NCBI GenBank assembly: GCA_001657315.1
Contig: LYSV01000060.1
Location: 20,279-56,354, forward strand
Direction: 5' to 3'
Length of the DNA stretch: 36,076 nucleotides
Source: Flammeovirgaceae bacterium BBD 1991-12
Lineage (GTDB): Bacteria > Bacteroidota > Bacteroidia > Cytophagales > Cyclobacteriaceae
Part shown: piece after piece, positions 27,127 through 35,029 of the stretch
How the letters are laid out: each line of letters begins with the position of its first letter
How positions within the stretch are numbered: the stretch's first letter is position 1
Position numbers and translations under genes: made by a program
Notes under the pieces: model-generated
What the model was told of the DNA's origin: nothing
Databases searched by the model: none
Seen by the model: only the letters and a program-made list of their open reading frames with translations

Positions 27127-29532
27127 ATGAAAAAACCACCCATGAAAAGATCAATATTCCTGTGGGCTCTCCCTGCCATTTTAACAGTCGGTCAATTATA
27201 TGCACAAACGGATCCGGTGCCGGTTGGCTTTAATGCCAGGCCCTTGTATAACGGTAGTATTACTTCCATGCAATGGCGAATAACCCAGCCGCATGGTACT
27301 GCAGGAGGAGATTTCGAAGGGGTATACCTTTTTGATTATGATGAGAAATACCAACTTAAGGAGGCTGTTTGGGGGCAACGGGATATCACCGGCAGAGTAA
27401 CGACACCCACCAACACCTTTCGGCTTACCGGGCTGGAGTATGACGCGAATGGCAACATCAGCTTTTTGAGAAGATATGGCGAAACAGGAGGGCTAAAAAA
27501 TGATTTCACTTACAGCTACAAGGTGAATACCAATCAGCTCAGTAACATTACAGGTCACTCCACCTACCACTACAACAAGATAGGCCAGCTCAATCAGGAA
27601 CAGACCGCCACAGGTCAAAATAAATACGTACAATATGATGTGACCGGCAAGGTGACTGCCGTATACAGTGATGGGGTATACAATGAAATCACAGGCGAGG
27701 TAACCTACAATGTGGACAGCCTTAAGGTAGAGTACAAATACGACGATCGCGGCTTCCGACTCACCTCCAAAAACCATGAGACCGGTATCACTACCTGGTA
27801 CATCCGCGATGCATCCGGCAATGTGATGAGCATTTACGAAGAAAAGGAAGGGGGCACAGACCTGATACAGAAAGAAGTGCCCCTCTACGGCTCCGGAAAA
27901 ATAGGGACCTACTATGCCGACCAGGACGGTTCCGTAGCCTATGAACTGACCGACCACCTGGGTAACGTCCGTGCCGTAATGAGCCGGCGGAATGTCACCT
28001 TCACCGCCACCATGGAAGATACCGGCGTAGCCGGCCTGGAGAACCCCAGAGTAGAAGAAATGCAGTACTTCCTGAACCTGGCAGCCACGGAGCTGCCCAA
28101 TGCCGGAGCGCTCAACCACACCCCTGGCGGCAGCTACGCCGCTTACCTCGACGGCAGCCCGACCAGAACCATAGGCCCGGCCATCACGTTACAAGTAAAA
28201 GCAGGCGATAAAGTATCCATGAAAGCCTTTGGCAAATACGAAGACCAGGCCTCTTACAGTACTCCCCTTGCCATAGCCGACCTGGCCAATGCCCTCACGG
28301 GCACCTACCTGGGGCTGAACGGTCAGGAAAATGCCCTTCAACTGACCGATATCTTCACCTCCTCCCTCACCGGTTTTGCCAATGACGGCGCCACCACCAC
28401 ACGGCCGCTGGCCTTCCTGAACTTCATCTACTTCGACAATAACTTTAGCGTACTCAACGCCCAGAAGATACAGATCGATGCCACAGCAGCCTTCAGCCCG
28501 GGCCAGGAAGCTATGGTGGATTTCGACAAACTCGAAAATGCGGTGGACATTCCCTTACCAGGCTACATATACGTGTACCTCTCCAACCACACCCCCGCCT
28601 CCCGTGTTTGGTTTGACGACCTCACCGTTACCCTCACCGAAGATATGGTGACCCAGGCGACGGATTATTACCCCTTTGGGAGTGTTATGAGACGTGTGAA
28701 TACGCCTAACAGCTATTTCGAGGGGCCGGGTAGGGATGAGAAGCAGAATTTTGGGCAGTATTACCGTTATGGTTTTCAAGGACAGTTTAGTGAGGAAGAT
28801 AGTGAAACCAACTGGAACTCCTTTGAACTCAGGATGTATAATCCGGTCATTGGACGGTTTACCACCATTGATCCTGAGGGACAGTTTTGGTCTCCATATA
28901 TGGGAATAGGTAATGATCCAATTAATGGTTTAGATCCAACAGGAGGAGTTTTTTACGGGCCTGGCCCAGGGGGTCCTGGTAAAGGTCTTTTACTAAAGAC
29001 TCGTTTATTCGGTAATTCTTTTGTGAATAAGGATGGTAGTTTATCCAGCGTGGCCTCAGAATCTTTAAGCAATCCTTTAAAACAACCTATTACTGCAATT
29101 GGTAATTTAGCAGGTGTAGTACTTGAAAAATCATGGAATTTTACTCAAGACTTGATGAATTCTGATCCGTCAGGTATCGTTGGTATTGGGGGACCTTTGC
29201 AATACAGCTCAAAGGCCGCGAGAGGTGCGGATCTTTTGAGAAAATCAATATCAACCGAGCCGGGAATGCAGGATATGAGAAAAGTTGCTAACTTCTCCGA
29301 AATTATAAGTAATATGAACTCGGCTGATGATTTCTTAAAAACATTTGGAAGTGCTATTGAAGTCATTGAAGCTGATGGCAAATTATTCATTCATGATGGG
29401 CATCATCGAGTTTTAGGAGCAATAGACGCTGCTGCTGATTTTGATATCCCGATACAAAAGATCACTTTAGAAGAATCTAGATTTAATTCATTAGACGAAT
29501 TGTATGATGCAGCAAATAATGCTGACTTTTAA
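27127..29532 (+). CDS. RHS core protein C with ParB-like nuclease toxin tip
   Basis: An 801-residue exported protein with a signal peptide (MKRSIFLWALPAILTVGQLYAQ after a five-residue lead) and then LYNGSITSMQWRI. In one-piece RHS proteins that sequence directly continues the end of protein B. YD repeats (to about 275), DHLGNVRAVMS (from 276), an inserted beta-sandwich (about 285-505), YYPFG (514-518) and the conserved core YRYGFQGQF...FELRMYNPVIGRF...LDPTGG (to 607) follow. The DPxG motif is where classical RHS proteins self-cleave the tip. The tip (608-801) is A/T-rich and unlike the core. It carries DGKLFIHDGHHRVLGA (H759, H760, R761), a ParB/sulfiredoxin-fold signature found in toxin nucleases. 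It starts 14 bp after gene B, and its immunity gene starts 5 bp after its stop. Confidence 0.85.
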   Translation: MKKPPMKRSIFLWALPAILTVGQLYAQTDPVPVGFNARPLYNGSITSMQWRITQPHGTAGGDFEGVYLFDYDEKYQLKEAVWGQRDITGRVTTPTNTFRLTGLEYDANGNISFLRRYGETGGLKNDFTYSYKVNTNQLSNITGHSTYHYNKIGQLNQEQTATGQNKYVQYDVTGKVTAVYSDGVYNEITGEVTYNVDSLKVEYKYDDRGFRLTSKNHETGITTWYIRDASGNVMSIYEEKEGGTDLIQKEVPLYGSGKIGTYYADQDGSVAYELTDHLGNVRAVMSRRNVTFTATMEDTGVAGLENPRVEEMQYFLNLAATELPNAGALNHTPGGSYAAYLDGSPTRTIGPAITLQVKAGDKVSMKAFGKYEDQASYSTPLAIADLANALTGTYLGLNGQENALQLTDIFTSSLTGFANDGATTTRPLAFLNFIYFDNNFSVLNAQKIQIDATAAFSPGQEAMVDFDKLENAVDIPLPGYIYVYLSNHTPASRVWFDDLTVTLTEDMVTQATDYYPFGSVMRRVNTPNSYFEGPGRDEKQNFGQYYRYGFQGQFSEEDSETNWNSFELRMYNPVIGRFTTIDPEGQFWSPYMGIGNDPINGLDPTGGVFYGPGPGGPGKGLLLKTRLFGNSFVNKDGSLSSVASESLSNPLKQPITAIGNLAGVVLEKSWNFTQDLMNSDPSGIVGIGGPLQYSSKAARGADLLRKSISTEPGMQDMRKVANFSEIISNMNSADDFLKTFGSAIEVIEADGKLFIHDGHHRVLGAIDAAADFDIPIQKITLEESRFNSLDELYDAANNADF
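28402..28947 (+). repeat. RHS core-end repeat, active copy (partner at 30002-30547)
   Basis: This segment of gene C reappears exactly 1600 bp downstream. From 28402 to 28740 the two copies differ at 21 of 339 positions with no gap. They diverge gradually after that but keep the same protein motifs up to DPTGG, where similarity stops. The 5' edge is abrupt: 28401 and 30001 differ, and everything upstream is unrelated. Confidence 0.95.
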
Positions 29533-29537
29533 AAGCT

Positions 29538-29963
29538 ATGATGATACGAGAAATTGTTTTAAATACCTTCAATGAATTTTGTAAAAGAACGGAGTTAGTT
29601 AATACTCTTTTTAAGGAGCAATATAAGCTTACTACTTCTCCGATTAAAGCATCTTCTAATAATGGAATACCTAAAAGAGGAGAATTAATTACAAGCAACA
29701 AAAGCGTTTTGAAATATGGGTTTCATGGAAAAGGTTGTTCGGTAGTGTTTAAAGATGCCACAATCGATTTTGATTATTGGGGAAGCGACTACTGTAATTG
29801 CAGTGTATCGGCATTTTATTTATTGAGATTCTTGAGAGAATATGAGAATGAACATTCGTTTGCAGATGATGAATTCTATTCAGTGTTGGATCAATTAGAA
29901 AAAGAAGGAATAATTGAAAGGACAGTCCCTCCCTATGGTCCATTTAATTTGATCCCCCACTAG
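29538..29963 (+). CDS. Probable immunity protein for the ParB-like tip
   Basis: A 141-residue protein with no signal peptide or membrane segment, so it is cytosolic. It is rich in acidic and aromatic residues, with the stretch GCSVVFKDATIDFDYWGSDY followed by a helical region (FYLLRFLREYENEH) and an acidic helix (DDEFYSVLDQLEKEG). I do not recognise the family with certainty. Its start lies 5 bp after the stop of the toxin gene, and it shares the low G+C of the tip (29521-29580 has 16 G/C of 60, against 34 of 60 at 28381-28440 in the core). Placement after an RHS tip makes it the cognate immunity protein by the rule for polymorphic toxins. A cytosolic immunity protein fits a nuclease toxin. 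Confidence 0.65.
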   Translation: MMIREIVLNTFNEFCKRTELVNTLFKEQYKLTTSPIKASSNNGIPKRGELITSNKSVLKYGFHGKGCSVVFKDATIDFDYWGSDYCNCSVSAFYLLRFLREYENEHSFADDEFYSVLDQLEKEGIIERTVPPYGPFNLIPH

Positions 29964-30001
29964 GCGTAGTTTGTAGCTACGCTTAATGCATTAAGAAGCG
30001 T
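29964..30001. other. Palindrome-dense junction between the two toxin cassettes
   Basis: Only 38 bp separate the immunity stop codon from the start of the duplicated core. They contain a stem GCGTAG (29964-29969) with CTACGC (29977-29982), a perfect 14-bp palindrome CTTAATGCATTAAG (29982-29995), and an inverted pair ACGCTT (29979-29984) with AAGCGT (29996-30001) that ends exactly at the repeat edge. No T-run follows, so this is more likely a recombination scar or site than a terminator. Confidence 0.7.
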
Positions 30002-31189
30002 CGGCCGCTGGCCTTCCTGAACTTCATCTACTTCGACAATAACTTTAGCGTACTCAACACCCAAAAGATACAGATCGATGCCACAGCAGCCTTCAGCCCG
30101 GGCTAGGAAGCCATGGTGGATTTCGACAAACTCGAAAATGCGGTGGACATTCCCCTGCCAGGCTATGTATACGTATACCTCTCCAACCACACCCCCGCCT
30201 CCCGCGTCTGGTTTGACGACCTCACCGTTACCCTCACCGAAGATATGGTGACCCAGGCAACGGACTATTATCCGTTTGGCAGTGTCATGAGACGTGTGAA
30301 TACGCCAAACAGCTATTTCGAAGGACCGGGTAAGGATGAGAAGCGGAATTTTGGACAGTATTACCGTTATGGCTACCAGGGGGAATATAGTGAAGAAGAC
30401 TCGGAGACAGAGTGGAATAGTTTTGAGTTAAGAATGTACGATCCGGTGATTGGGAGGTTTACATCGATAGATCCATATAGAGAGTTCCACAGTCCTTATG
30501 TAGGGATGAGCAACAACCCAGTTAACTTGACTGATCCTACCGGTGGAATGACAACTAATCCATTTGGTCAGGGATGCAATTGCATTGGTGCACCAGCGGG
30601 CGCATACTCAAGCATTGATGCAGATGGTAATATTTTTTCCGTCCTTCCAGATTTAGAGTTTCAATTTTTAGAGAATTCTCATTTATCAATTACGGATTTA
30701 TTTCTTGAATGGGGAAGAGGTTATAGTTTAAGTGATGGAGTTATGAATTTAAGAGTTTTTGCTAATGACAATTTTGCAAATGCTTTTAGAGATGCCAATG
30801 TCGTAAATCAGGCTAGATCGTTCTTTTATAAGAAAGCTGTGAGATTGGGGTTTGTTGATGGCCTAACGGTAACTAATTTTGCTGGAAAAGGAGATGCTTT
30901 GAGAGGCAATTTTGGTCTTGGCGGATTAATTGGTTCTGGTACAGATATGGTGGAGCAGTTTGCCGGCAGTATTTCAGTATCTGTACATAGCAATGGAGAA
31001 TTTTTGACCTTCAGAATTGAAAATACCACTAGCTTTGAATCTGCTGCTTATGGTGTTGGCCCAACCTGGGAATCATCGGAATCCCCTTTTTATACTATAC
31101 CGATGGGGAACAAACGTCAAATATTTCTTTTTAGTGAGCCTTTAAGTCAGAATAGACTTAAAGTATATAATGCACTTTATGGCAATTAG
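30002..31189 (+). pseudogene. Silent RHS core-tip cassette with a second, different toxin tip
   Basis: A 5'-truncated copy of the gene C core end (30002-30547) is joined in frame to an unrelated tip of 213 residues (30548-31189). It lacks a start and signal peptide. It is interrupted by TAG at 30104-30106, where the active copy has CAG (Gln). An ATG at 30113 could start a 358-residue product, but without export signal. Core differences from the active copy are mostly synonymous, so the cassette was kept functional until recently. The tip begins MTTNPFGQGCNCIGAPAG. It has a helical middle (NLRVFANDNFANAFRDANVV) and a beta-rich end (FRIENTTSFESAAYG, then RQIFLFSEPL). I do not recognise it; similar ends occur in other RHS tips as I recall. 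Recombination with gene C would make it active. Confidence 0.8.
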
Positions 31190-31193
31190 AATA

Positions 31194-31610
31194 ATGAATA
31201 AGTTTAAGTACCTTTTTTTCTTGTTGTTGGTGGCTACATCCTGTTTTGATCGATTGGATGTAGAAGTTAATGATTGTTATAGCCTTATAGCGGTTGATGG
31301 CAGGGAAAATATGAATCTGGTGCATGATTATGGTGAATATGCTCTTAACATAGTTCCTGCAACCGTTTTTTCTGTTGAAGTTTATGAAGACTATTTGGTT
31401 GTGAAACAACATCCTCAATACGGATTGGATGGTATATCCAGGGAGTATACCAATTATTACATATTAAAAGCAAAAGATACCGATTATTACTCAGCTAAGA
31501 AGTCAAGAATAGGGCCTATCAAACTTGAGAATTTAGATGAAGAGATGAGTCGTTTGAATCTAAAATCAAGTGAAAAAATAAAGGATATTACTTTTGAGGA
31601 TTTAATGTAA
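31194..31610 (+). CDS. Lipoprotein, probable immunity protein for the silent tip
   Basis: A 138-residue lipoprotein starting at the ATG at 31194, 4 bp after the orphan tip stop. The signal (MNKFKYLFFLLLVATSC) has a clean lipobox at Cys17. An earlier ATG at 31170 would put eight residues ahead of the signal and is rejected. The mature part is acidic and has no known motif (EYALNIVPATVFSVEVYEDY; a C-terminal charged helix EEMSRLNLKSSEKIKD). Its position directly after the tip fits an immunity gene. Because it is a lipoprotein, the second toxin probably acts in the periplasm or on the membrane, unlike the first; this is inference from where immunity proteins act. Confidence 0.65.
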   Translation: MNKFKYLFFLLLVATSCFDRLDVEVNDCYSLIAVDGRENMNLVHDYGEYALNIVPATVFSVEVYEDYLVVKQHPQYGLDGISREYTNYYILKAKDTDYYSAKKSRIGPIKLENLDEEMSRLNLKSSEKIKDITFEDLM

Positions 31611-31681
31611 ATAACCTTGCTTATAATACCATTCTGACTTATTTTCCTCGTTACCCAGTCTGGTCTTAGGTACTGTCTTAA

Positions 31682-31837
31682 AAAGCAAGTGAATTGGGGC
31701 AAAATTTTCCAGTTACCGTTATCTTTGAACTGCCGAAAGAAAGCTTAATCTCAGAATTACTGGAAGGAGTTTATTGTGTCAACCTATTTCCGTACAACTT
31801 CCTTTCAAGAGAAGATATAATTTCTTTCCTGCTCTGA
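31682..31837 (+). pseudogene. Possible gene fragment beside the IS110 element
   Basis: An open stretch of 51 codons without a start reads as protein-like sequence (FPVTVIFELPKESLISELLE, then CVNLFPYNFLSREDIISFLL). It ends at TGA 31835-31837 inside the antisense 3' end of the transposase gene. It could be a truncated remnant of a gene, or chance. No family is recognised. Confidence 0.25.
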
Positions 31838-33142
31838 TAAACTGACTTTGGCTAACATCTTTTTGATAGAGATAATTTTCTTCTGCCTTTCATGGTCTTG
31901 ATGGTGGTCGAGATAATCAGGATTAAATTCCTCCTTGTTAGTGAGCATATGGTATATAATGGCAGCTAATTTTCTAGCGGTAGCTGTAATGGCGGCACCT
32001 CTTCCTTTTCTGTAAGCAACCCTGTTGAAGAATTTCTTAAGAGGATGTTCTTTTGTATTGCCGATAGCATTAGCTGCTTGTCTAAGCGCTAAGCTTAATT
32101 TATTCCTCCCTTTTGGTGTTTTACTGCTAATCAGTTTTCCACCGGTGATTTTGTTATTCGGTGCAAGCCTCATCCAACTCACAAAATGTTTAGAGCCTGG
32201 GAATTTATGGATGCCCTCTCCAATTGTACTTAGTAAACACAGCACTGTGCCATGACTGATACCATTTATTCGGTATAAATCGACACCGAAAATTTGGTAA
32301 GCAATAGACCTTAGGTCAAACCTTAGATCATTTTTATGAGCTTTTTTCTTTTTAACCTTCCGAAAGGACAAACCAGGTTTTTTGTTAGTGAGCCCATCGT
32401 TTAAAAGTACTTCGATTTGGATATCTGCAACTTTTATCTTTTCCCGGTAAAACCTATACATCTCATGGCACTCCTTTAAGGTGAAAAGTAAATCCTTTTT
32501 CCATTCGCCTTGTAAAGAAGCTGCAATTTCTGATGGGCTTTTTTTGACCCGAATATCGGCAAGGCCAGCCAGTTTGTTTGCATCCCGTTCTCCCTGCAAT
32601 ATGGCATTGATAATGCTCATCCCTGTTTTACCAGTAATGTCGCGTATGGCTACATCCAGTCTAATATTCATCAATCGAAGCGATTGCTGCATTTTAAGAG
32701 TATATTTAGCGCTTTGCTCTACCAGACTTTGGCGATGGTGATAATATGTCCTTAATTGGCGAGTGTATTCGTCCGGTAAAAAATTTCCTCTTAATAAGCC
32801 AATGGTATGTAACTTCTGTATCCACATGCAATCCAGCACATCGGTCTTTTTACCTTTGACATTTTTAATCTCTCTACCATTTATTAATATTACTTCAAAG
32901 CCAGCCACCTGTAGGGCGTTAAATAAAGTTTGCCAATAACTGCCCGTGCTTTCTATGGCTATCGTCTTAATCCCTGATTCCTTTAACCAATGGATCATCT
33001 TCAAATGTTCAGCACTATATACTCCGAATTCTTTAACCTGATCAGGTTGCTGACCAATACTCACAAAGTGACTTTTTGATCCTATATCAATACCCGCTGC
33101 ATGGGGATTGACTACTTCCACAGATAGTTTAGTTTTCATCAA
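31805..33142 (-). mobile_element. IS110-family transposase (DEDD, RuvC-like)
   Basis: A 445-residue transposase. The N-terminal RuvC-like half has GIDIGSKSH (D19), AIESTGSYW (E64) and KKTDVLDC (D101, D104), the DEDD set of IS110. The C-terminal Transposase_20 half has GISHGTVLCLLSTIGEG, the W-RLAPNN segment and SSKTPKGRNKLSLALRQAA, which contains the serine region. All motifs and the length are intact, so it may be active. IS110 elements lack terminal inverted repeats and are guided by a bridge RNA from a noncoding end; the exact element ends cannot be set from this sequence. It lies between the silent toxin cassette and the LamG gene. Confidence 0.95.
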
Positions 33143-33440
33143 TAAAATAGTTTAATGATCATCAAAGTCTTTGGGGAAAGTATTTCAGATGATTATTTTA
33201 TTTTTCCGTCCGGGATCTCCAAATGAGTCACCAATGAAATCAACAACCGCTCAGCCAAACTGAACTTTATACTTTCCAACCAGATTTCAGGAAGGACTCA
33301 ATCGTACCATTTAAGCTCAGGGTTTTTCCAAAGACTCAAACAAGGTACCAGTTGTTTACATCAATCAAAAGGCCGCTTTCGCTGGATTTCAGGACGGTAC
33401 AACGGTCGAGAGTGACAATGATTTTAATATCCACGGTATG
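33143..33440 (-). other. Noncoding region upstream of the IS110 transposase, possible bridge-RNA end
   Basis: About 300 bp with no gene precedes the transposase start. It contains a long-range inverted pair, GTCTTTGG (33167-33174) with CCAAAGAC (33328-33335), flanked by G/A-rich and T-rich arms that could extend the pairing. In IS110 elements of the IS621 type the bridge RNA is made from this upstream end. The assignment here is by position only. Confidence 0.35.
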
Positions 33441-33443
33441 TAC

Positions 33444-33653
33444 TGCAATACCGGTGGTCAGCCTTGCAAAGTCCGTTGACTGTACTGCAATGTCGGCTGA
33501 CCGCACTGCAAAGCCCGCTGTCACCCCTGCAAAGTCCACTGACTGAGCCACAACATCAGCTGTCGCCCCTGTAAGACCGACTGACTATGCCGCAATGTCA
33601 GTTGTCAGAGCTGCAAAGTCCATTGATGGTATGGCAAGGTTGGCAATTGGTAG
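33444..33653. repeat. Degenerate 21-bp tandem repeat, about ten units
   Basis: Units start at 33444, 33465, 33486, 33507, 33528, 33549, 33570, 33591, 33612 and 33633, exactly 21 bp apart. The consensus begins TGCAAAGTCCGCTGACT; units 2, 5 and 9 are closest, and units 6, 7 and 10 are most decayed. Read in one plus frame, the array gives heptapeptides of the LQSPLTx type (LQSPLTV, LQCRLTA, LQSPLSP, LQSPLTE). It may therefore be the decayed part of a repeat-protein gene or a noncoding minisatellite. There are no unique spacers, so it is not a CRISPR array. Confidence 0.85.
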
Positions 33654-33684
33654 ATTGAGATGGACTCGACCACTATCAAACAGG

Positions 33685-33725
33685 TCAGAAATCTTCACCA
33701 TGAAATCAAAAAGCTATTTAAAATC
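33685..33725 (+). repeat. 41-bp dispersed repeat, copy 1
   Basis: Begins TCAGAAATCTTCAC and ends in AAAATC. A near copy (one single-base gap, a handful of mismatches) lies at 35262-35301. Both copies sit upstream of plus-strand genes (the LamG gene and hicB). Confidence 0.75.
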
Positions 33726-33870
33726 CCAATTAGTCTCTTAGGTGTCCCGGGCCTGGAGCCGGTCAACTATGGGTTCAACCGAATTAACAAATAAATAATG
33801 GATTGGACTATTTTAAATCATCGTTAGGTATTAATTTCGGAACATTATCATCACCATTACCCTTCATCAC

Positions 33871-35029
33871 ATGTATAGCCTCCTTAGCTCTAAGTTTTTA
33901 TCCAATAGCTTCCTGTTACTTCTGGTCCTTACTATTGCATTGGCCTGCGAGCCGGAGCAGGAAAACATTGAACCCGCCCAGGGGCAGTTCCAGTTGGGAA
34001 TTGAGAATTGAGAATGTATATAATTCCGCTGGCGGCAGAATCACGGAAGGCGCCATACCCACAGCCATATTGATCTCGCTAAAAGATGAGGATGGAGATT
34101 TTGTTTATAATCTCGAAAAATTCACCCTGGTAAAAATTAATGACTCTTATATTACCTCTCCTATTGTGTTGGAAGAAGGCTCCTATACTGTTGAAGACTT
34201 TATTGTGACCGGTGAAAATGATACCTCTGTTTACTTAACTCCAAAAATCGGTTCAAAATTTGAAAACCTTGTTTCCACACCTCTGCCTTATGGTTTCAAC
34301 ATATTTCCCGATACCATCAGCACAGTGGTTTTAGATGTGATCCCTTCATCACTTGGTACGGCAAAGGACTTTGGATATGCCGAATTTACCTTTAATGTAG
34401 TGGATCTGCAGAAAGGCTTGGTGGCGTATTATCCGTTCAATGGAAATGCCATGGACAAAAGCGGTAATGATCTTCATGGGAATGTATTGGGTGCCCAATT
34501 GACGGAAGACAGATATGGAAAAGCTAATCGGGCTTACAGCTTCGATGGAATTGATGACCGGATCGAGGTCGATAACAACGAGCTTCTGGAAAATCAAACC
34601 TACTCATTATCTGCCTGGCTCAAAGCCAGTGACAGTACGGGAACAATAGTTTCCCTGTCAGACTTTAATCCTGTCAGGAACAACTGCGGTTACTACCTGA
34701 GTCTGAAAAATGGTAACCTGAGGGGCTTGAGCAACATCGGAGTTGACAACTGGGTAAGAAATGTGGATGATGATGTTGTTACCCTTGAAGAATGGCACCA
34801 TGTAGTATTTAACTGCAATGGCAAAACGTTGGAATTGTACAAGGACGGTATGCTGACTTCTACCCTGGAATTTCCACATGCAGTGAACTACTCCGAGCAC
34901 AACCCGCTTCAAATAGGAACATATGCAACGCATGCCGGTGCTACTATTTATACCGGTGACCTGGATGATATAAGGATTTATGACCGAACTCTGACAGTTC
35001 CGGAGATCAAGGCTTTGTACCGGGAGTAG
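33871..35029 (+). pseudogene. LamG-domain lipoprotein gene broken by a 7-bp tandem duplication
   Basis: An ATG at 33871 starts a typical lipoprotein signal (MYSLLSSKFLSNSFLLLLVL ending LALAC), but this frame stops at TGA 34009-34011. The rest of the protein continues in another frame. At 34001-34014 TTGAGAA is present twice in tandem; removing one copy joins the frames perfectly (QFQLGIEN into VYNSAGG) and gives a 383-residue protein. The body has a beta-rich region (about 45-185) and a C-terminal LamG/concanavalin-like domain (LVAYYPFNGNAMDKSGNDLHG-type start, YSFDGIDDRIEV, EEWHHVVFNCNGKTLELYKDG, GDLDDIRIYDRTL). These domains bind glycans or mediate adhesion at the surface. A longer frame opening at 33803 lacks a sensible signal and is probably chance. 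Confidence 0.85.

Noticed and set aside
30113-31189. Independent gene starting at the ATG at 30113
   Set aside because: The ATG is simply a core Met after the nonsense codon. There is no promoter, signal peptide or family that starts there, so the cassette is treated as a silent truncated copy.
33444-33653. CRISPR-like regular repeat spacing
   Set aside because: The units are directly adjacent 21-bp tandem copies without unique spacers, and no cas gene is present.
33803-34008. N-terminal extension of the LamG protein from an ATG at 33803
   Set aside because: It reads as an implausible Ser/Leu/Arg-rich stretch, while the overlapping frame from 33871 has a perfect lipoprotein signal that joins the body when the 7-bp duplication is removed.
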